A DNA stretch of 64,000 nt from Microbacterium sp. VKM Ac-2923 (GTDB taxonomy: Bacteria > Actinomycetota > Actinomycetes > Actinomycetales > Microbacteriaceae): contig NZ_JALGRP010000003.1 of assembly GCF_022815605.1 (NCBI RefSeq), positions 1 to 64,000 of the forward strand, given 5' to 3'. Of this stretch, positions 8,672-21,213 are shown one piece after another (positions within the stretch are counted from its first letter, which is position 1; every line of letters begins with the position of its first letter). The notes under the pieces were generated by a model. The model made no database searches and was not told where the DNA came from. It saw only the letters and a program-made list of their open reading frames with translations. Made by a program: the position numbers and the translations under genes.

Positions 8672-8908
8672 TCAGGGGCAGTGCAGGAGAGGCTTCGGTC
8701 CGGAGCGATCGACGCTGTGCTCGGTCATGGGGTGACCGCACAGAGGACAGGGTCGCCCCGCGCGCGCCGGCTCGGGAGTCGTCTCGTAGGGGCCGACCGA
8801 GGCGGGTCCGGCGATGCGGATCAGGCGGGTGTTGAGGTACTGGTACCAGCCGCCGGCCTCGCGCACGCGCGCGCGGAGCGGGGGGCGGTCGGCATCCCTT
8901 CGTGTCAT
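8672..8908 (-). CDS. Small Cys-rich protein divergent from ohrR
   Basis: A 78-residue protein of unknown function. After an Arg-rich start it has a central segment G-G-W-Y-Q-Y-L-N-T-R-L, then C-P-L-C-G-H and a final H-C-P. The Cys and His residues could bind zinc. The ATG (8908) is part of the palindrome shared with the divergent regulator gene, and TAGACT lies seven bases upstream on the minus strand, so the message is probably leaderless and repressed by the regulator. The position is the one usually held by a regulated partner such as ohr, but the sequence is not Ohr. Confidence 0.65.
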   Translation of the reverse strand: MTRRDADRPPLRARVREAGGWYQYLNTRLIRIAGPASVGPYETTPEPARAGRPCPLCGHPMTEHSVDRSGPKPLLHCP

Positions 8909-8933
8909 GATTGTTAGTCTACTAACAATCATG
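8906..8933. promoter_or_regulatory. Operator palindrome between ohrR and its divergent partner
   Basis: CATGATTGTTAG (8906-8917) and CTAACAATCATG (8922-8933) form a perfect 12-bp inverted repeat around TCTA. It contains TTGTTAG-N4-CTAACAA, the shape of MarR-family operators. A start codon lies at each end, and the minus-strand -10 (TAGACT) lies inside it. Confidence 0.85.
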
Positions 8934-8945
8934 TGGGGGAAGGTC

Positions 8946-9380
8946 ATGCAGGATCCGCTGAAGCTGGAAAACCAGGTGTGCTTTGCGCTCGTCACCGCCT
9001 CGCGCAACATCGTCTCGATCTACCGACCCGTGCTCGAGCCTCTCGGCCTCACGCATCCGCAGTACCTGGTGATGCTGGCGCTATGGGAGCGATCGCCGCG
9101 ATCGCTCGGCGCCCTCGCCGCCGAGCTCGCGATGGAATCGGCCACGCTGTCGCCGCTTGTCAAGCGGCTCGAAGCCCAGGGGCGCGTCGCCCGGGCCCGC
9201 CGCGCCGACGACGAGCGCGTCCTCGACATCGCGCTCACCGAGGAGGGGAGGTCACTCCGGGAAGCCGCCCTCGAGGTGCCCGGCAAGATCATGGCGCGGG
9301 TCGGTGTCGATCAGGCGGCGCTCGTCGCCCTCCGTGACAGCCTCGCGCCGTTCGCAGGCAACGCTAACTCGAGCAGGTGA
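8946..9380 (+). CDS. ohrR: OhrR-type MarR family transcriptional regulator
   Basis: A 144-residue winged-helix repressor of the OhrR subgroup, which releases its operator when a reactive Cys is oxidised by organic hydroperoxides. The N-terminus K-L-E-N-Q-V-C-F-A-L closely resembles the OhrR signature, with the sensing Cys at 12. The partner region I-Y-R-P-V-L and the later H-P-Q-Y-L-V-M-L-A-L-W-E are also family-like, and the wing D-D-E-R-V-L is present. I start at ATG 8946 because of the OhrR-like N-terminus and the GGGGGAAGG just upstream. ATG 8931, inside the operator, is an alternative that adds five residues. No ohr gene is adjacent. Confidence 0.85.
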   Translation: MQDPLKLENQVCFALVTASRNIVSIYRPVLEPLGLTHPQYLVMLALWERSPRSLGALAAELAMESATLSPLVKRLEAQGRVARARRADDERVLDIALTEEGRSLREAALEVPGKIMARVGVDQAALVALRDSLAPFAGNANSSR

Positions 9381-9442
9381 GGTCGGGGAGGTCGCGGCCG
9401 CACTTTCGCACATCCGTGCGCTCGGGGCGAATCCGAGGCCGA

Positions 9443-9464
9443 TGTCGGAGGCCCGACCTAGACT
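9443..9464 (+). promoter_or_regulatory. PafBC-type (RecA-NDp) DNA-damage promoter of uvrA
   Basis: TGTCGGAG (9443-9450), eight bases, TAGACT (9459-9464), then six bases to the GTG of uvrA. The upstream octamer is identical to that of uvrB. Confidence 0.75.
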
Positions 9465-9470
9465 TAACAC

Positions 9471-12440
<2,970 letters not shown>

Positions 12441-12443
12441 GGC

Positions 12444-14387
12444 ATGGCATCCCGAGAGCGGATGTCGCACCTGCCCTACCGCCCGAAGGCCGGCGAGATC
12501 CCCACCAACCCGGGTGTCTATCGGTTTCGCGATGCCGAGGGGCGCGTGCTGTACGTCGGCAAAGCCAAGAACCTGCGTGCGCGACTGTCGAACTACTTCG
12601 CCCCGCTGTACTCGCTGCACGAGCGCACGCGGCGCATGGTCACCACGGCGGCCAGCGTCGAGTGGACCGTCGTTCCCAGTGATGTCGACTCGCTGCAGCT
12701 GGAGTACATGTGGATCAAGGAGTTCGATCCGCCCTTCAACGTGCGCTACCGCGACGACAAGTCGTACCCCTTCATGGCGATCACCCTCGCCGACGAGGCC
12801 CCGCGCGTCATCGTCACCCGCAATCACAAGATCCGCGGGGCGAAGTACTTCGGGCCGTACCCCAAGGTGTGGGCGGTGCACGACACGATCGACCTGATGA
12901 TCAAGGTGTTCCCGATCCGCACGTGCAGCGATTCTTCGTACAAGAAGGCGATGGCATCCGGGCGCCCGTGCTTCCCGGGGCAGATCGGCCGCTGCGGCGG
13001 ACCGTGCTCGATGAAGGTCTCGGTCGACGAGCACCGCGCCATCGTCAGCGACTTCGTCGCGTTCATGTCCGGCGGCGATCAGCGCTTCGCGCGCGAACTC
13101 ACCGCCCGCATGAAGGAGGCGTCGGCGGCGATGGACTACGAGTCGGCCGCCCACTACCGCGACCGGCTGCAGGCCATCGAGGCCGTGCTGGGCAAGAGCG
13201 CCCTCGTGCTGGCATCCGATACCGACGCCGATCTGTTCGGCATCGCCGAGGACGAGCTCGCCGCCACCGTGCAGCACTTCGTCGTGCGCGGCGGTCGCGT
13301 GCGCGGCGTGCGCGCGACGACGATCGAGAAGGAGATCGACATCTCCGGCGCCGAGCTCGTCGACCAGGTGCTGCAGCGCACCTACGGCGACGCGGATGCC
13401 TCGGACATCCCGCGCCAGGTGCTCGTGCCCGAGCTCCCCGACGACGCCGAACAGCTGGAGGCCTGGCTCCGCGAGCGTCGCGGGCGTCCGGTGACCCTGC
13501 AGGTCGCCCAACGCGGACGCAAGTCCGACCTGCTCAAGACCGCGACGCTCAACGCGCAGCAGGCGCTCATGCTGCACAAGACGCGGCGCACGAGCGACTA
13601 CGTCTCACGCTCCCAGGCGCTGACCGACCTGCAGGAGGCCCTGGGCATGTCCGAGGCGCCGTTGCGCATCGAGTGCTTCGACGTGTCGCACCTGGCCGGC
13701 ACCAACGTCGTGGCCTCGATGGTGGTGTTCGAGGACGGTCTGCCGCGCAAGGACCAGTACCGCTCCTTCGGCGTCGCCGAGACCACCGACGACACCGACT
13801 CGATGTACCAGGTGCTCACCCGGCGGCTGGCGTACCTCGACCGGCCGGAGGAGATCGAGCCCGAGACCGTCGGCGGCGCGATCGTGGCCGACCCCGACTC
13901 CGAGCTGGCCACCGCCGACGGCGACGTCGTCACGGCGCGCAAGCGCCCCCGCTTCGCCTATCGGCCGCAGCTCCTCGTCGTCGACGGCGGACAACCGCAG
14001 GTCGCCGCGGCCGCCCGCGCCCTCGCGGACGCGGGTCACGACGAGATCGCGCTGTGCGGCATCGCGAAACGCCTCGAGGAGGTCTGGCTGCCGGGGGAGG
14101 AGTACCCGGTCATCCTGCCGCGCACCTCGGAGTCCCTGTACCTGCTGCAGCGGCTGCGCGACGAGGCCCACCGCTTCGCGATCGTGCATCAGCGCAAACG
14201 TCGTAAGCGAGACATCACGAGCGTGCTGACGGAGGTCCCCGGACTCGGCGACACCCGTATCAAGGCGCTGTTGCGGCACTTCGGCTCGGTGTCCGCGCTG
14301 AAAGACGCCGGTCCCGAAGAGATCACCGCCCTCCCGGGTATCGGTCCGGCTCTCGCCGAGGCGATACACGCGCACCTGGCTCGGTAG
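12444..14387 (+). CDS. uvrC: Excinuclease ABC subunit C
   Basis: The nuclease that cuts the damaged strand on both sides of a lesion. The 647-residue product starts with a GIY-YIG domain (G-V-Y-R-F-R-D at about 24-30, V-L-Y-V-G-K following). It then has the UVR domain ([11 protein letters not shown] near 230) for UvrB contact, an RNase-H-like endonuclease domain, and a C-terminal helix-hairpin-helix pair (V-P-G-L-G-D and L-P-G-I-G-P). Either ATG 12444 or ATG 12462 could be the start; the second gives M-S-H-L-P-Y-R-P. It lies three bases after uvrA. Its stop TAG overlaps a TAGGCT that may serve the next gene. Confidence 0.96.
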   Translation: MASRERMSHLPYRPKAGEIPTNPGVYRFRDAEGRVLYVGKAKNLRARLSNYFAPLYSLHERTRRMVTTAASVEWTVVPSDVDSLQLEYMWIKEFDPPFNVRYRDDKSYPFMAITLADEAPRVIVTRNHKIRGAKYFGPYPKVWAVHDTIDLMIKVFPIRTCSDSSYKKAMASGRPCFPGQIGRCGGPCSMKVSVDEHRAIVSDFVAFMSGGDQRFARELTARMKEASAAMDYESAAHYRDRLQAIEAVLGKSALVLASDTDADLFGIAEDELAATVQHFVVRGGRVRGVRATTIEKEIDISGAELVDQVLQRTYGDADASDIPRQVLVPELPDDAEQLEAWLRERRGRPVTLQVAQRGRKSDLLKTATLNAQQALMLHKTRRTSDYVSRSQALTDLQEALGMSEAPLRIECFDVSHLAGTNVVASMVVFEDGLPRKDQYRSFGVAETTDDTDSMYQVLTRRLAYLDRPEEIEPETVGGAIVADPDSELATADGDVVTARKRPRFAYRPQLLVVDGGQPQVAAAARALADAGHDEIALCGIAKRLEEVWLPGEEYPVILPRTSESLYLLQRLRDEAHRFAIVHQRKRRKRDITSVLTEVPGLGDTRIKALLRHFGSVSALKDAGPEEITALPGIGPALAEAIHAHLAR

Positions 14388-14390
14388 GCT
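14385..14390 (+). promoter_or_regulatory. Possible -10 element for rapZ
   Basis: TAGGCT overlaps the uvrC stop codon and lies 28 bases before the rapZ ATG, which has its own GGGAGG site. An internal promoter separating rapZ-whiA from the uvr genes is plausible but unproved. Confidence 0.35.
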
Positions 14391-14418
14391 GGGATGACAC
14401 GACGGGAGGCGGACGCCC

Positions 14419-15297
14419 ATGGAGCCGGCACGCGACGAGCCAGGTGAAGTGCTGATCGTCACCGGTATGTCGGGGGCGGGCCGGTCGACCGTGGCCAACT
14501 CCCTCGAGGACCTCGACTGGTACGTCGTCGACAACCTCCCCCCGCAGATGCTGCGGCCCCTGCTCGAGCTCACCGAGCTGGCAGGTGGCGCCGTACCGCG
14601 CGTGGCCGTCGTGGTCGACGTTCGCGGGCGATCGCTGTTCGGCGACCTGCCCGAGGCGATGCGGACGCTTCAGGCGGGTCGGCAGGTGCGCATCGTCTTC
14701 CTGGATGCCAGCGACGCGGTCCTCGTGCGCCGGTTCGAGGCCGTGCGTCGCCCGCACCCCCTGCAGGAAGACGGCACGATCCTCGACGGCATCCGTCGCG
14801 AACGCGAGCGGCTCGCGCCCGTGCGAGAGGCGGCCGACGTGGTGATCGACACCTCGAGGCTGAACGTCCATCAGCTTTCCCTGCGCGCCGTGGCGCTGTT
14901 CGGCGAAGAGGGCGCCGCCCGCCACACCGTCACGCTCATGAGCTTCGGTTTCAAGTACGGACTGCCGCCCGATGTCGACCTCGTCGCCGACATGCGGTTC
15001 CTGCCGAACCCGTTCTGGAACGAAGATCTGCGCGCGCTCACCGGTGAAGACCCCGAGGTGCGGGAATACGTGCTCGCGCAGGAGGGGGCGTCGGAGTTCC
15101 TCGACGCGTACGCGACGGCGCTGCGCCCGGTCCTGGAGGGGTATCAGCGGGAGAACAAGCGGCACTCCGTCGTGGCGGTGGGCTGCACCGGGGGCAAGCA
15201 CCGGTCGGTGGTGATGTCCCGCGAACTCGCTGCACGTCTGGCCGACGTTCCCGGGGTGGCCGTCCGCGTGGCTCATCGCGACCTCGGTCGCGAGTAG
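14419..15297 (+). CDS. rapZ: RapZ/YvcJ family nucleotide-binding protein
   Basis: A P-loop protein of 292 residues. In E. coli RapZ is an adaptor that delivers the small RNA GlmZ to RNase E and senses glucosamine-6-phosphate; in Gram-positives the role is less clear. The N-terminal nucleotide site reads G-M-S-G-A-G-R-S-T (16-24), with Arg in place of the usual Walker Lys. Family blocks V-V-D-N-L-P, S-F-G-F-K-Y-G and G-C-T-G-G-K-H-R-S are present. The usual actinobacterial order uvrC-rapZ-whiA is kept, and 41 bases separate it from whiA. The ATG has GGGAGG upstream. Confidence 0.93.
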   Translation: MEPARDEPGEVLIVTGMSGAGRSTVANSLEDLDWYVVDNLPPQMLRPLLELTELAGGAVPRVAVVVDVRGRSLFGDLPEAMRTLQAGRQVRIVFLDASDAVLVRRFEAVRRPHPLQEDGTILDGIRRERERLAPVREAADVVIDTSRLNVHQLSLRAVALFGEEGAARHTVTLMSFGFKYGLPPDVDLVADMRFLPNPFWNEDLRALTGEDPEVREYVLAQEGASEFLDAYATALRPVLEGYQRENKRHSVVAVGCTGGKHRSVVMSRELAARLADVPGVAVRVAHRDLGRE

Positions 15298-15299
15298 GC
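15294..15299 (+). promoter_or_regulatory. Possible -10 element for whiA
   Basis: TAGGCT overlaps the rapZ stop codon, 39 bases before the whiA GTG. It is the same arrangement seen at the uvrC/rapZ junction. Confidence 0.3.
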
Positions 15300-15338
15300 T
15301 GTACCGTCGTCCCCGCCGCCCCCCACCCGAGGAGAACC

Positions 15339-16316
15339 GTGCCGCTGACCGCCGACGTGAAGGCCGAACTCATCACCGTTCGCGACCCGCGCCCGACCGC
15401 GCGCGTCGCCGAACTCACGGCCCTCCTGCGCTTCTCCGGTGGTCTGCACTCCATCGCCAACCGCGTCGCCGTCGAGGCCGAGCTCGACTCCGACGTGCTC
15501 GCGCGTCGCGTCGCCCGCGACCTCATGGAGCTGTACGGTGTGCGTCCCGAACTCCACCACGTGCAGGGCTCCGGTGGCCGCACCGGCGGGCACTTCGCGG
15601 TGCGCGTGATCGAGGCGGGCGAGACCCTCGCCCGCCAGACGGGGCTGCTGGACCAGCGGCGTCGCCCGGTGCGCGGCCTCCCCAACAAGCTCACGACCGG
15701 ATCGCGCCCCGATCTCAGCGCCATCTGGCGTGGCGCGTTCCTGGCCAGCGGATCGTTGAGCGACCCGGGCCGGTCCGCCGCGCTGGAGATCTCATGCCCG
15801 TCGTCCGAAGCCGCGATGGCGCTCGTCGGGGCCGGCCACCGCATCGGCATCCCGGCCAAAGCGCGCGAGGTGCGCGGCGTGCCGCGCGTCGTGGTGCGCG
15901 ACGGTGAGGCGATCCGCGGCGCGCTCTATGAGATGGGTGCTCGCCGCACGGCCGGGGAGTGGGACCAGATGCGCCAGCGGCGCGAGGTGCGCGCCGGCGT
16001 CAACCGTCTCGTCAACTTCGACGACGCCAACCTGCGTCGCTCGGCCCAGGCCGCGGTGGCCGCGTGCGCGCGCGTGGAACGCGCTCTCGAGATCCTCGGA
16101 GACGAGGTTCCCGACCACCTGCAGCAGGCCGGCGAGCTGCGCCTCGCGCACCGCGACGCCAGCCTCGACGAGCTCGGGCACCACGCCGATCCTCCCCTCA
16201 CGAAAGACGCGGTGGCCGGGCGCATCCGACGGCTGCTGGCGATGGCCGACAAGAAGGCCGAGTCCGAGGGCATCCCGGGCACCGAGGCCGCCGTGCCCGT
16301 GGGCGCCGAGGACTGA
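15339..16316 (+). CDS. whiA: DNA-binding protein WhiA
   Basis: A 325-residue regulator with an N-terminal LAGLIDADG-like fold that has lost nuclease activity and a C-terminal helix-turn-helix. In Streptomyces WhiA works with WhiB to drive sporulation septation; in non-sporulating actinobacteria it is linked to cell division. The start [11 protein letters not shown] and the blocks [12 protein letters not shown] and [13 protein letters not shown] match the family. GTG 15339 has GAGGAGA upstream. The last residues (A-V-P-V-G-A-E-D) are beyond the conserved HTH, and the coding DNA there is the seed of a tandem array downstream. Confidence 0.95.
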   Translation: MPLTADVKAELITVRDPRPTARVAELTALLRFSGGLHSIANRVAVEAELDSDVLARRVARDLMELYGVRPELHHVQGSGGRTGGHFAVRVIEAGETLARQTGLLDQRRRPVRGLPNKLTTGSRPDLSAIWRGAFLASGSLSDPGRSAALEISCPSSEAAMALVGAGHRIGIPAKAREVRGVPRVVVRDGEAIRGALYEMGARRTAGEWDQMRQRREVRAGVNRLVNFDDANLRRSAQAAVAACARVERALEILGDEVPDHLQQAGELRLAHRDASLDELGHHADPPLTKDAVAGRIRRLLAMADKKAESEGIPGTEAAVPVGAED

Positions 16317-16461
16317 ACTCCTCCCGGGCGCGCGGAGGACGGAACTCCTCCCGGGCGCGGAGGACGGAGCTCCTCCCGGGCGCCGAGGACTGAACTCCTC
16401 GCGGGGCCGAGGACGGAACTCCTCCCGGGCGCCCGAGGCCGCCGTCCCCGTCGGCGCCGAG
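16303..16461. repeat. About 25-bp tandem array built on the 3' end of whiA (5 copies plus a tail copy)
   Basis: Units of about 24-27 bp with GAGGACNGAACTCCTC begin near 16308, 16335, 16360, 16385 and 16409. The first includes the whiA stop. At 16435-16461 a 27-bp segment repeats whiA codons at 16284-16310 with two mismatches. Each unit can form a GAGGA/TCCTC hairpin. The rest of the whiA-sodA space (16462-16653) contains the sodA promoter region. Confidence 0.85.
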
Positions 16462-16561
16462 CATGGAGCTTCTCCGGCATCCGGATCGGGGGCGACGCGC
16501 CCGGGCGGCGTACTCACCGTCATCCGGGGAAGCAACCCCGGTGCGCCCTGGTTGGGCCTCA

Positions 16562-16567
16562 GTAGGA
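16562..16567 (+). promoter_or_regulatory. Possible -10 element for the superoxide dismutase gene
   Basis: TAGGAT lies about 87 bases before the ATG at 16654, leaving a leader of roughly 80 bases. No clear -35 was seen. Confidence 0.35.
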
Positions 16568-16653
16568 TGAACTCGTCACCCTCGCTGCTCGATCCCTCGG
16601 CACGTCCTCTCGGCGAAGAGGTCTCGGCGGCGCCCGATTCGGAAGTTGAGAAC

Positions 16654-17280
16654 ATGGCGAAGTACACGCTGCCCGAACTGCCCTACGACTACTCGGCGCT
16701 GGAGCCGCACATCAGCGCGACGATCATGGAGCTGCACCACAGCAAGCACCACCAGACCTACGTCAACGGCGCCAACACCACCCTCGACCTCCTCGCCGAA
16801 GCGCGCGAGAAGGGCGATTTCGCCAACATCAACCGCCTGCAGAAAGACCTCGCGTTCAACCTCGGCGGTCACACCAACCACTCGATCTTCTGGACGAACC
16901 TCTCGCCCAACGGCGGAGACAAGCCCACCGGCGACCTCGAGTCGGCCATCGACGACCAGTTCGGCTCGTTCGACGCCTTCCGTGCGCAGTTCACCGCCGC
17001 AGCCCTCGGCGTGCAGGGCTCGGGCTGGGCGGGTCTGTTTTGGGACTCGATCGGCGAGAACCTCCTGATCCAGCAGTTCTTCGACCAGCAGGGTCAGATC
17101 GTCGCGGGCACCGTGCCGATCCTGCTGCTCGACGTCTGGGAGCACGCGTACTACCTGGACTACAAGAACGTGCGCGCCGACTACGTGAAGGCGTTCTGGA
17201 ACATCGCGAACTGGGCCGACGCCCAGGAGCGCTTCGCCGCCGCCCGAGAGAAGACCGCGGGTCTGCTGGTACTGTCGTAA
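16654..17280 (+). CDS. sodA: Superoxide dismutase, Fe/Mn family
   Basis: Converts superoxide to hydrogen peroxide and oxygen in the cytoplasm. The 208-residue protein shows the metal ligands: H28 in M-E-L-H-H-S-K-H-H, the His in G-G-H-T-N-H-S, and Asp and His in D-V-W-E-H-A-Y-Y. The L-G-V-Q-G-S-G-W-A block and the Gln two residues before Gly-Ser-Gly favour Mn use, as in most actinobacteria, but this cannot be settled by eye. The gene stands alone: a promoter-like site lies in front and a perfect terminator follows. The ATG is preceded by GGAAG. Confidence 0.95.
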   Translation: MAKYTLPELPYDYSALEPHISATIMELHHSKHHQTYVNGANTTLDLLAEAREKGDFANINRLQKDLAFNLGGHTNHSIFWTNLSPNGGDKPTGDLESAIDDQFGSFDAFRAQFTAAALGVQGSGWAGLFWDSIGENLLIQQFFDQQGQIVAGTVPILLLDVWEHAYYLDYKNVRADYVKAFWNIANWADAQERFAAAREKTAGLLVLS

Positions 17281-17286
17281 GCGGTG

Positions 17287-17320
17287 CGGCGTCCCGGTGG
17301 GGCACCCCACCGGGACGCCG
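17287..17320 (+). terminator. Intrinsic terminator after sodA
   Basis: A perfect 16-bp stem (CGGCGTCCCGGTGGGG at 17287-17302, its complement at 17305-17320) with a two-base centre, followed by TTGT. Confidence 0.85.
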
Positions 17321-17368
17321 TTGTCCGCCAGCGAACACCGCAATCACGCGCCTATCGCGCACAACTGA

Positions 17369-18394
<1,026 letters not shown>

Positions 18395-18400
18395 ACCTTC

Positions 18401-19615
18401 ATGGCTCTGCGCACCCTCGAATCGCTGGGGTCGCTCGCCGGCACGCGCGTCATCGTCCGTTGTGATCTCAACGTTCCTCTCAAGGACGGGATCATCACGG
18501 ACGATGGCCGCGTGCGCGCGTCGCTGCCGACCCTCAACGCACTGATCAACGCCGGCGCGCGTGTGGTCGTGTGCTCGCACCTGGGCCGCCCCGACGGGGC
18601 GCCCGACCCGAAGTATTCGCTCGAGCCGGTCGCGCAGCGCCTCTCCGAGCTGCTCGGCCAGCCGGTCGCGTTCGCGCGCGACACGGTGGGCGAGTCTGCT
18701 CAGGATGCCGTCGCCTCTCTCGAGAACGGTGAGGTCGCCGTCATCGAGAACCTCCGCTTCAATGCGGGGGAGACCTCGAAGGACGAGTCGGAGCGCCAGG
18801 CTTTCGCCCGAGAGCTCGCCGCTCTCGGCGACGCCCTCGTCTCCGACGGCTTCGGCGTCGTGCACCGCAAGCAGGCGAGCGTCTACGACCTCGCCCAGAT
18901 CGTGCCCTCGGCCGCGGGCTTACTCATCCAGAAGGAGCTCGAGGTCCTCGACCGTCTCACCGAGAACCCCGAGCGCCCTTACACGGTCGTCCTCGGCGGT
19001 TCGAAGGTCAGCGACAAGCTCGGTGTGATCGAGCACCTGCTGCCCCGCGTCGACAAGCTCCTCGTGGGGGGCGGCATGATGTTCACCTTCCTCGTCGCGG
19101 AGGGCCACAAGGTCGGCTCGAGCCTGCTCGAGAAGGACCAGATCGACACCGTGAAGGGCTACCTCGCCACGGCGAAGGAGCGCGGCGTCGAGATCGTCCT
19201 CCCGGTGGACGCGGTCGTCGCAGCGTCGTTCTCGGCGGAAGCCGAGCACGTCATCGCGGATGCCGACGCCCTCGAGGACACCGACTTCGGTGCTTCGGGA
19301 CTCGGCCTCGACATCGGACCCCGCACGGCGGACATCTTCGCCGACGCGATCCGCGCTTCACGCACGGTCTTCTGGAACGGCCCGATGGGCGTGTTCGAGA
19401 TGGCGGCGTTCGAAGCCGGGACCAAGACCGTCGCGCAGGCGCTCACCGAGGTCGACGGCCTCAGTGTCGTCGGCGGCGGCGACTCCGCGGCGGCCGTGCG
19501 TCAGCTCGGCTTCGCGGATGACGCCTTCGGCCACATCTCCACGGGTGGCGGCGCGAGCCTGGAGTTCCTCGAAGGCAAGAAGCTCCCCGGACTGGAGGTC
19601 CTCGGATGGCACTGA
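18401..19615 (+). CDS. pgk: Phosphoglycerate kinase
   Basis: Transfers the acyl phosphate of 1,3-bisphosphoglycerate to ADP, giving ATP and 3-phosphoglycerate. The 404-residue protein shows R-C-D-L-N-V-P-L near the N-terminus, S-H-L-G-R-P-D-G, the hinge region, and C-terminal nucleotide-site motifs N-G-P-M-G-V-F-E and G-G-G-D-S. It lies six bases after gap and its last ten bases overlap the start of tpiA, so translation is probably coupled. Confidence 0.97.
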   Translation: MALRTLESLGSLAGTRVIVRCDLNVPLKDGIITDDGRVRASLPTLNALINAGARVVVCSHLGRPDGAPDPKYSLEPVAQRLSELLGQPVAFARDTVGESAQDAVASLENGEVAVIENLRFNAGETSKDESERQAFARELAALGDALVSDGFGVVHRKQASVYDLAQIVPSAAGLLIQKELEVLDRLTENPERPYTVVLGGSKVSDKLGVIEHLLPRVDKLLVGGGMMFTFLVAEGHKVGSSLLEKDQIDTVKGYLATAKERGVEIVLPVDAVVAASFSAEAEHVIADADALEDTDFGASGLGLDIGPRTADIFADAIRASRTVFWNGPMGVFEMAAFEAGTKTVAQALTEVDGLSVVGGGDSAAAVRQLGFADDAFGHISTGGGASLEFLEGKKLPGLEVLGWH

Positions 19616-20394
19616 ACAGAACCCCTCTGATCGCCGGCAACTGGAAGATGAACCTCGATCACCTGCAGGCGGTCGCGTTCGTCCAGAAGTTGCACTGGAC
19701 GTTGAAGGAAGCGAAGCACGAGAACGGCAGCGTCGAGGTGGCGGTGTTCCCGCCCTACACCGACCTGCGTACCGTGCAGACGCTGCTGGACGCGGACAAG
19801 ATCTCGTTCGCCCTCGGCGGTCAGGACCTGTCGGCTCACGACTCGGGCGCGTACACCGGCGAGATCTCGGGCCAGTTCCTCGCGAAGCTCGATGCGACGT
19901 ACGTCATCATCGGGCATTCCGAGCGCCGGCAGTTCCACCACGAGTCCGATGACGTCGTCGCGGCGAAGACCCAGGCGGCACTTCGTCACGGTCTCGTGCC
20001 CGTGATCTGCGTCGGCGAGACCTCGGAGGACCTCGAGAAGTTCGGCGCCAGCGCCGTTCCCGTGGGTCAGCTCGAGGTTGCGCTCGAGGGCGTGGCGGCG
20101 GATGCCGACATCGTCGTCGCCTACGAGCCCGTGTGGGCCATCGGTTCGGGTCAGGCGGCGACGCCCGACCAGGCGCAGGAGGTGTGTGCCAAGCTCCGTG
20201 CTGTCGTGGCAGACAAGCTCGGTGCCGACGCTGCCGCGCGCACCCGCGTGCTCTACGGCGGATCGGTCAAGTCGAACAACATCGCCGCGTTCATGCGAGA
20301 GCCCGATGTCGACGGCGCCCTGGTCGGTGGTGCGAGCCTCGTCGTCGACGAATTCGCCGCCATCATCCGCTTCCAGAAGCACGTCGGCGTCTGA
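19606..20394 (+). CDS. tpiA: Triose-phosphate isomerase
   Basis: Interconverts dihydroxyacetone phosphate and glyceraldehyde-3-phosphate. The 262-residue TIM barrel has Lys in G-N-W-K-M-N (N-terminus), the catalytic His in I-I-G-H-S-E-R-R, and the catalytic Glu in Y-E-P-V-W-A-I-G, plus the phosphate loop Y-G-G-S-V. The ATG lies within the last codons of pgk. A perfect 13-bp hairpin follows the stop and ends the glycolytic operon. Confidence 0.97.
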   Translation: MALNRTPLIAGNWKMNLDHLQAVAFVQKLHWTLKEAKHENGSVEVAVFPPYTDLRTVQTLLDADKISFALGGQDLSAHDSGAYTGEISGQFLAKLDATYVIIGHSERRQFHHESDDVVAAKTQAALRHGLVPVICVGETSEDLEKFGASAVPVGQLEVALEGVAADADIVVAYEPVWAIGSGQAATPDQAQEVCAKLRAVVADKLGADAAARTRVLYGGSVKSNNIAAFMREPDVDGALVGGASLVVDEFAAIIRFQKHVGV

Positions 20395-20400
20395 CGCCCC

Positions 20401-20433
20401 CGGATGCCCGCGGCGCCTCGCCGCGGGCATCCG
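20401..20433 (+). terminator. Terminator hairpin after tpiA
   Basis: A perfect 13-bp stem (CGGATGCCCGCGG at 20401-20413, complement at 20421-20433) with a seven-base loop. There is no T-run, as is common in actinobacteria. The stem contains GGATGCC/GGCATCC. Confidence 0.75.
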
Positions 20434-20454
20434 TGCGTCTGGAGCGCCTCCCCC

Positions 20455-20460
20455 TATACT
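20455..20460 (+). promoter_or_regulatory. -10 element for secG
   Basis: TATACT is an almost perfect -10 hexamer. It stands after the tpiA terminator and 46 bases before the secG GTG, giving secG-rbpA their own start. Confidence 0.6.
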
Positions 20461-20506
20461 TGACGCTTGTGCGGTCGACCATGCCGCTCGCGAAAGGCTT
20501 TCGACA

Positions 20507-20755
20507 GTGCAGATTCTCGAGTTCGTCCTGCAGGTGCTGCTGGGTGTCACCAGCCTCCTGCTGACCCTGCTCATCCTGCTCCACAAGGGTCGCGGTGGCG
20601 GTCTGTCCGACATGTTCGGTGGCGGCATGAGTTCCGCCCTCGGGTCGTCCGGGCTCGCGGAGCGCAACCTCAACCGTTTCACGGTCGTCCTGGCTCTGGT
20701 GTGGTTCGTCACCATCGTCGGCCTCGGCCTGCTGACGAAGTTCGCGGAGCTCTGA
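20507..20755 (+). CDS. secG: Preprotein translocase subunit SecG
   Basis: The small membrane subunit of the SecYEG channel, which eases SecA-driven protein export. The 82-residue protein has two hydrophobic helices (about 1-25 and 56-79) joined by the conserved loop G-G-L-S-D-M-F-G-G-G, all as in SecG. GTG 20507 gives the usual length. It directly precedes rbpA with one base between them. Confidence 0.93.
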   Translation: MQILEFVLQVLLGVTSLLLTLLILLHKGRGGGLSDMFGGGMSSALGSSGLAERNLNRFTVVLALVWFVTIVGLGLLTKFAEL

Positions 20756-20756
20756 C

Positions 20757-21110
20757 ATGGCGACCGGAGGCAACGCGATTCGCGGCTCCCGCGTCGGTGC
20801 GGGCCCCATGGGCGAGCAGGACCACGGGTTCCACGCCGACCGCGTGGCCGTGTCCTACTGGGACGCCCTCGGCAACGAGACGGTGCGCTACTTCGCCGCC
20901 GGAATCGCCGACGACGAGATCCCCGAGACCATCGATTCCCCGCACTCGGGACTCCCGGCCGGGCGCGACAAGGCGAACCCGCCGGCGCTGTCGAAGGCCG
21001 AGCCCTACAAGACGCACCTGGCGTATGTGAAGGAGCGTCGGAGCGACGAAGAAGCTGCTTCCCTCCTCGACGACGCCTTGCAGCAACTCCGCGAGCGACG
21101 CGGTCAGTGA
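20757..21110 (+). CDS. rbpA: RNA polymerase-binding protein RbpA
   Basis: An actinobacteria-specific protein that binds RNA polymerase and the principal sigma factor and stabilises open complexes. The 117-residue product has the classic start M-A-T-G-G-N-A-I-R-G-S-R-V-G, followed by the core domain with Y-W-D-A-L-G-N-E and the C-terminal sigma-interacting helices. It lies one base after secG and ends at a strong hairpin. Confidence 0.95.
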   Translation: MATGGNAIRGSRVGAGPMGEQDHGFHADRVAVSYWDALGNETVRYFAAGIADDEIPETIDSPHSGLPAGRDKANPPALSKAEPYKTHLAYVKERRSDEEAASLLDDALQQLRERRGQ

Positions 21111-21115
21111 CCATC

Positions 21116-21147
21116 GAAGGGCGGGATGCCATGGCATCCGGCCCTTC
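21116..21147 (+). terminator. Terminator after rbpA
   Basis: GAAGGGC-GGATGCC (from 21116) pairs with GGCATCC-GGCCCTTC (to 21147) with a small mismatch, and is followed by a short T run (GTTT). It lies between rbpA and the convergent lipoprotein gene. Confidence 0.8.
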
Positions 21148-21213
21148 GTCGTTTCCCGCTCCGTTCGGGGTCCGGATGACGGTACCTGGCCGGGGGAGGG
21201 GTGGCGTCCCGAG

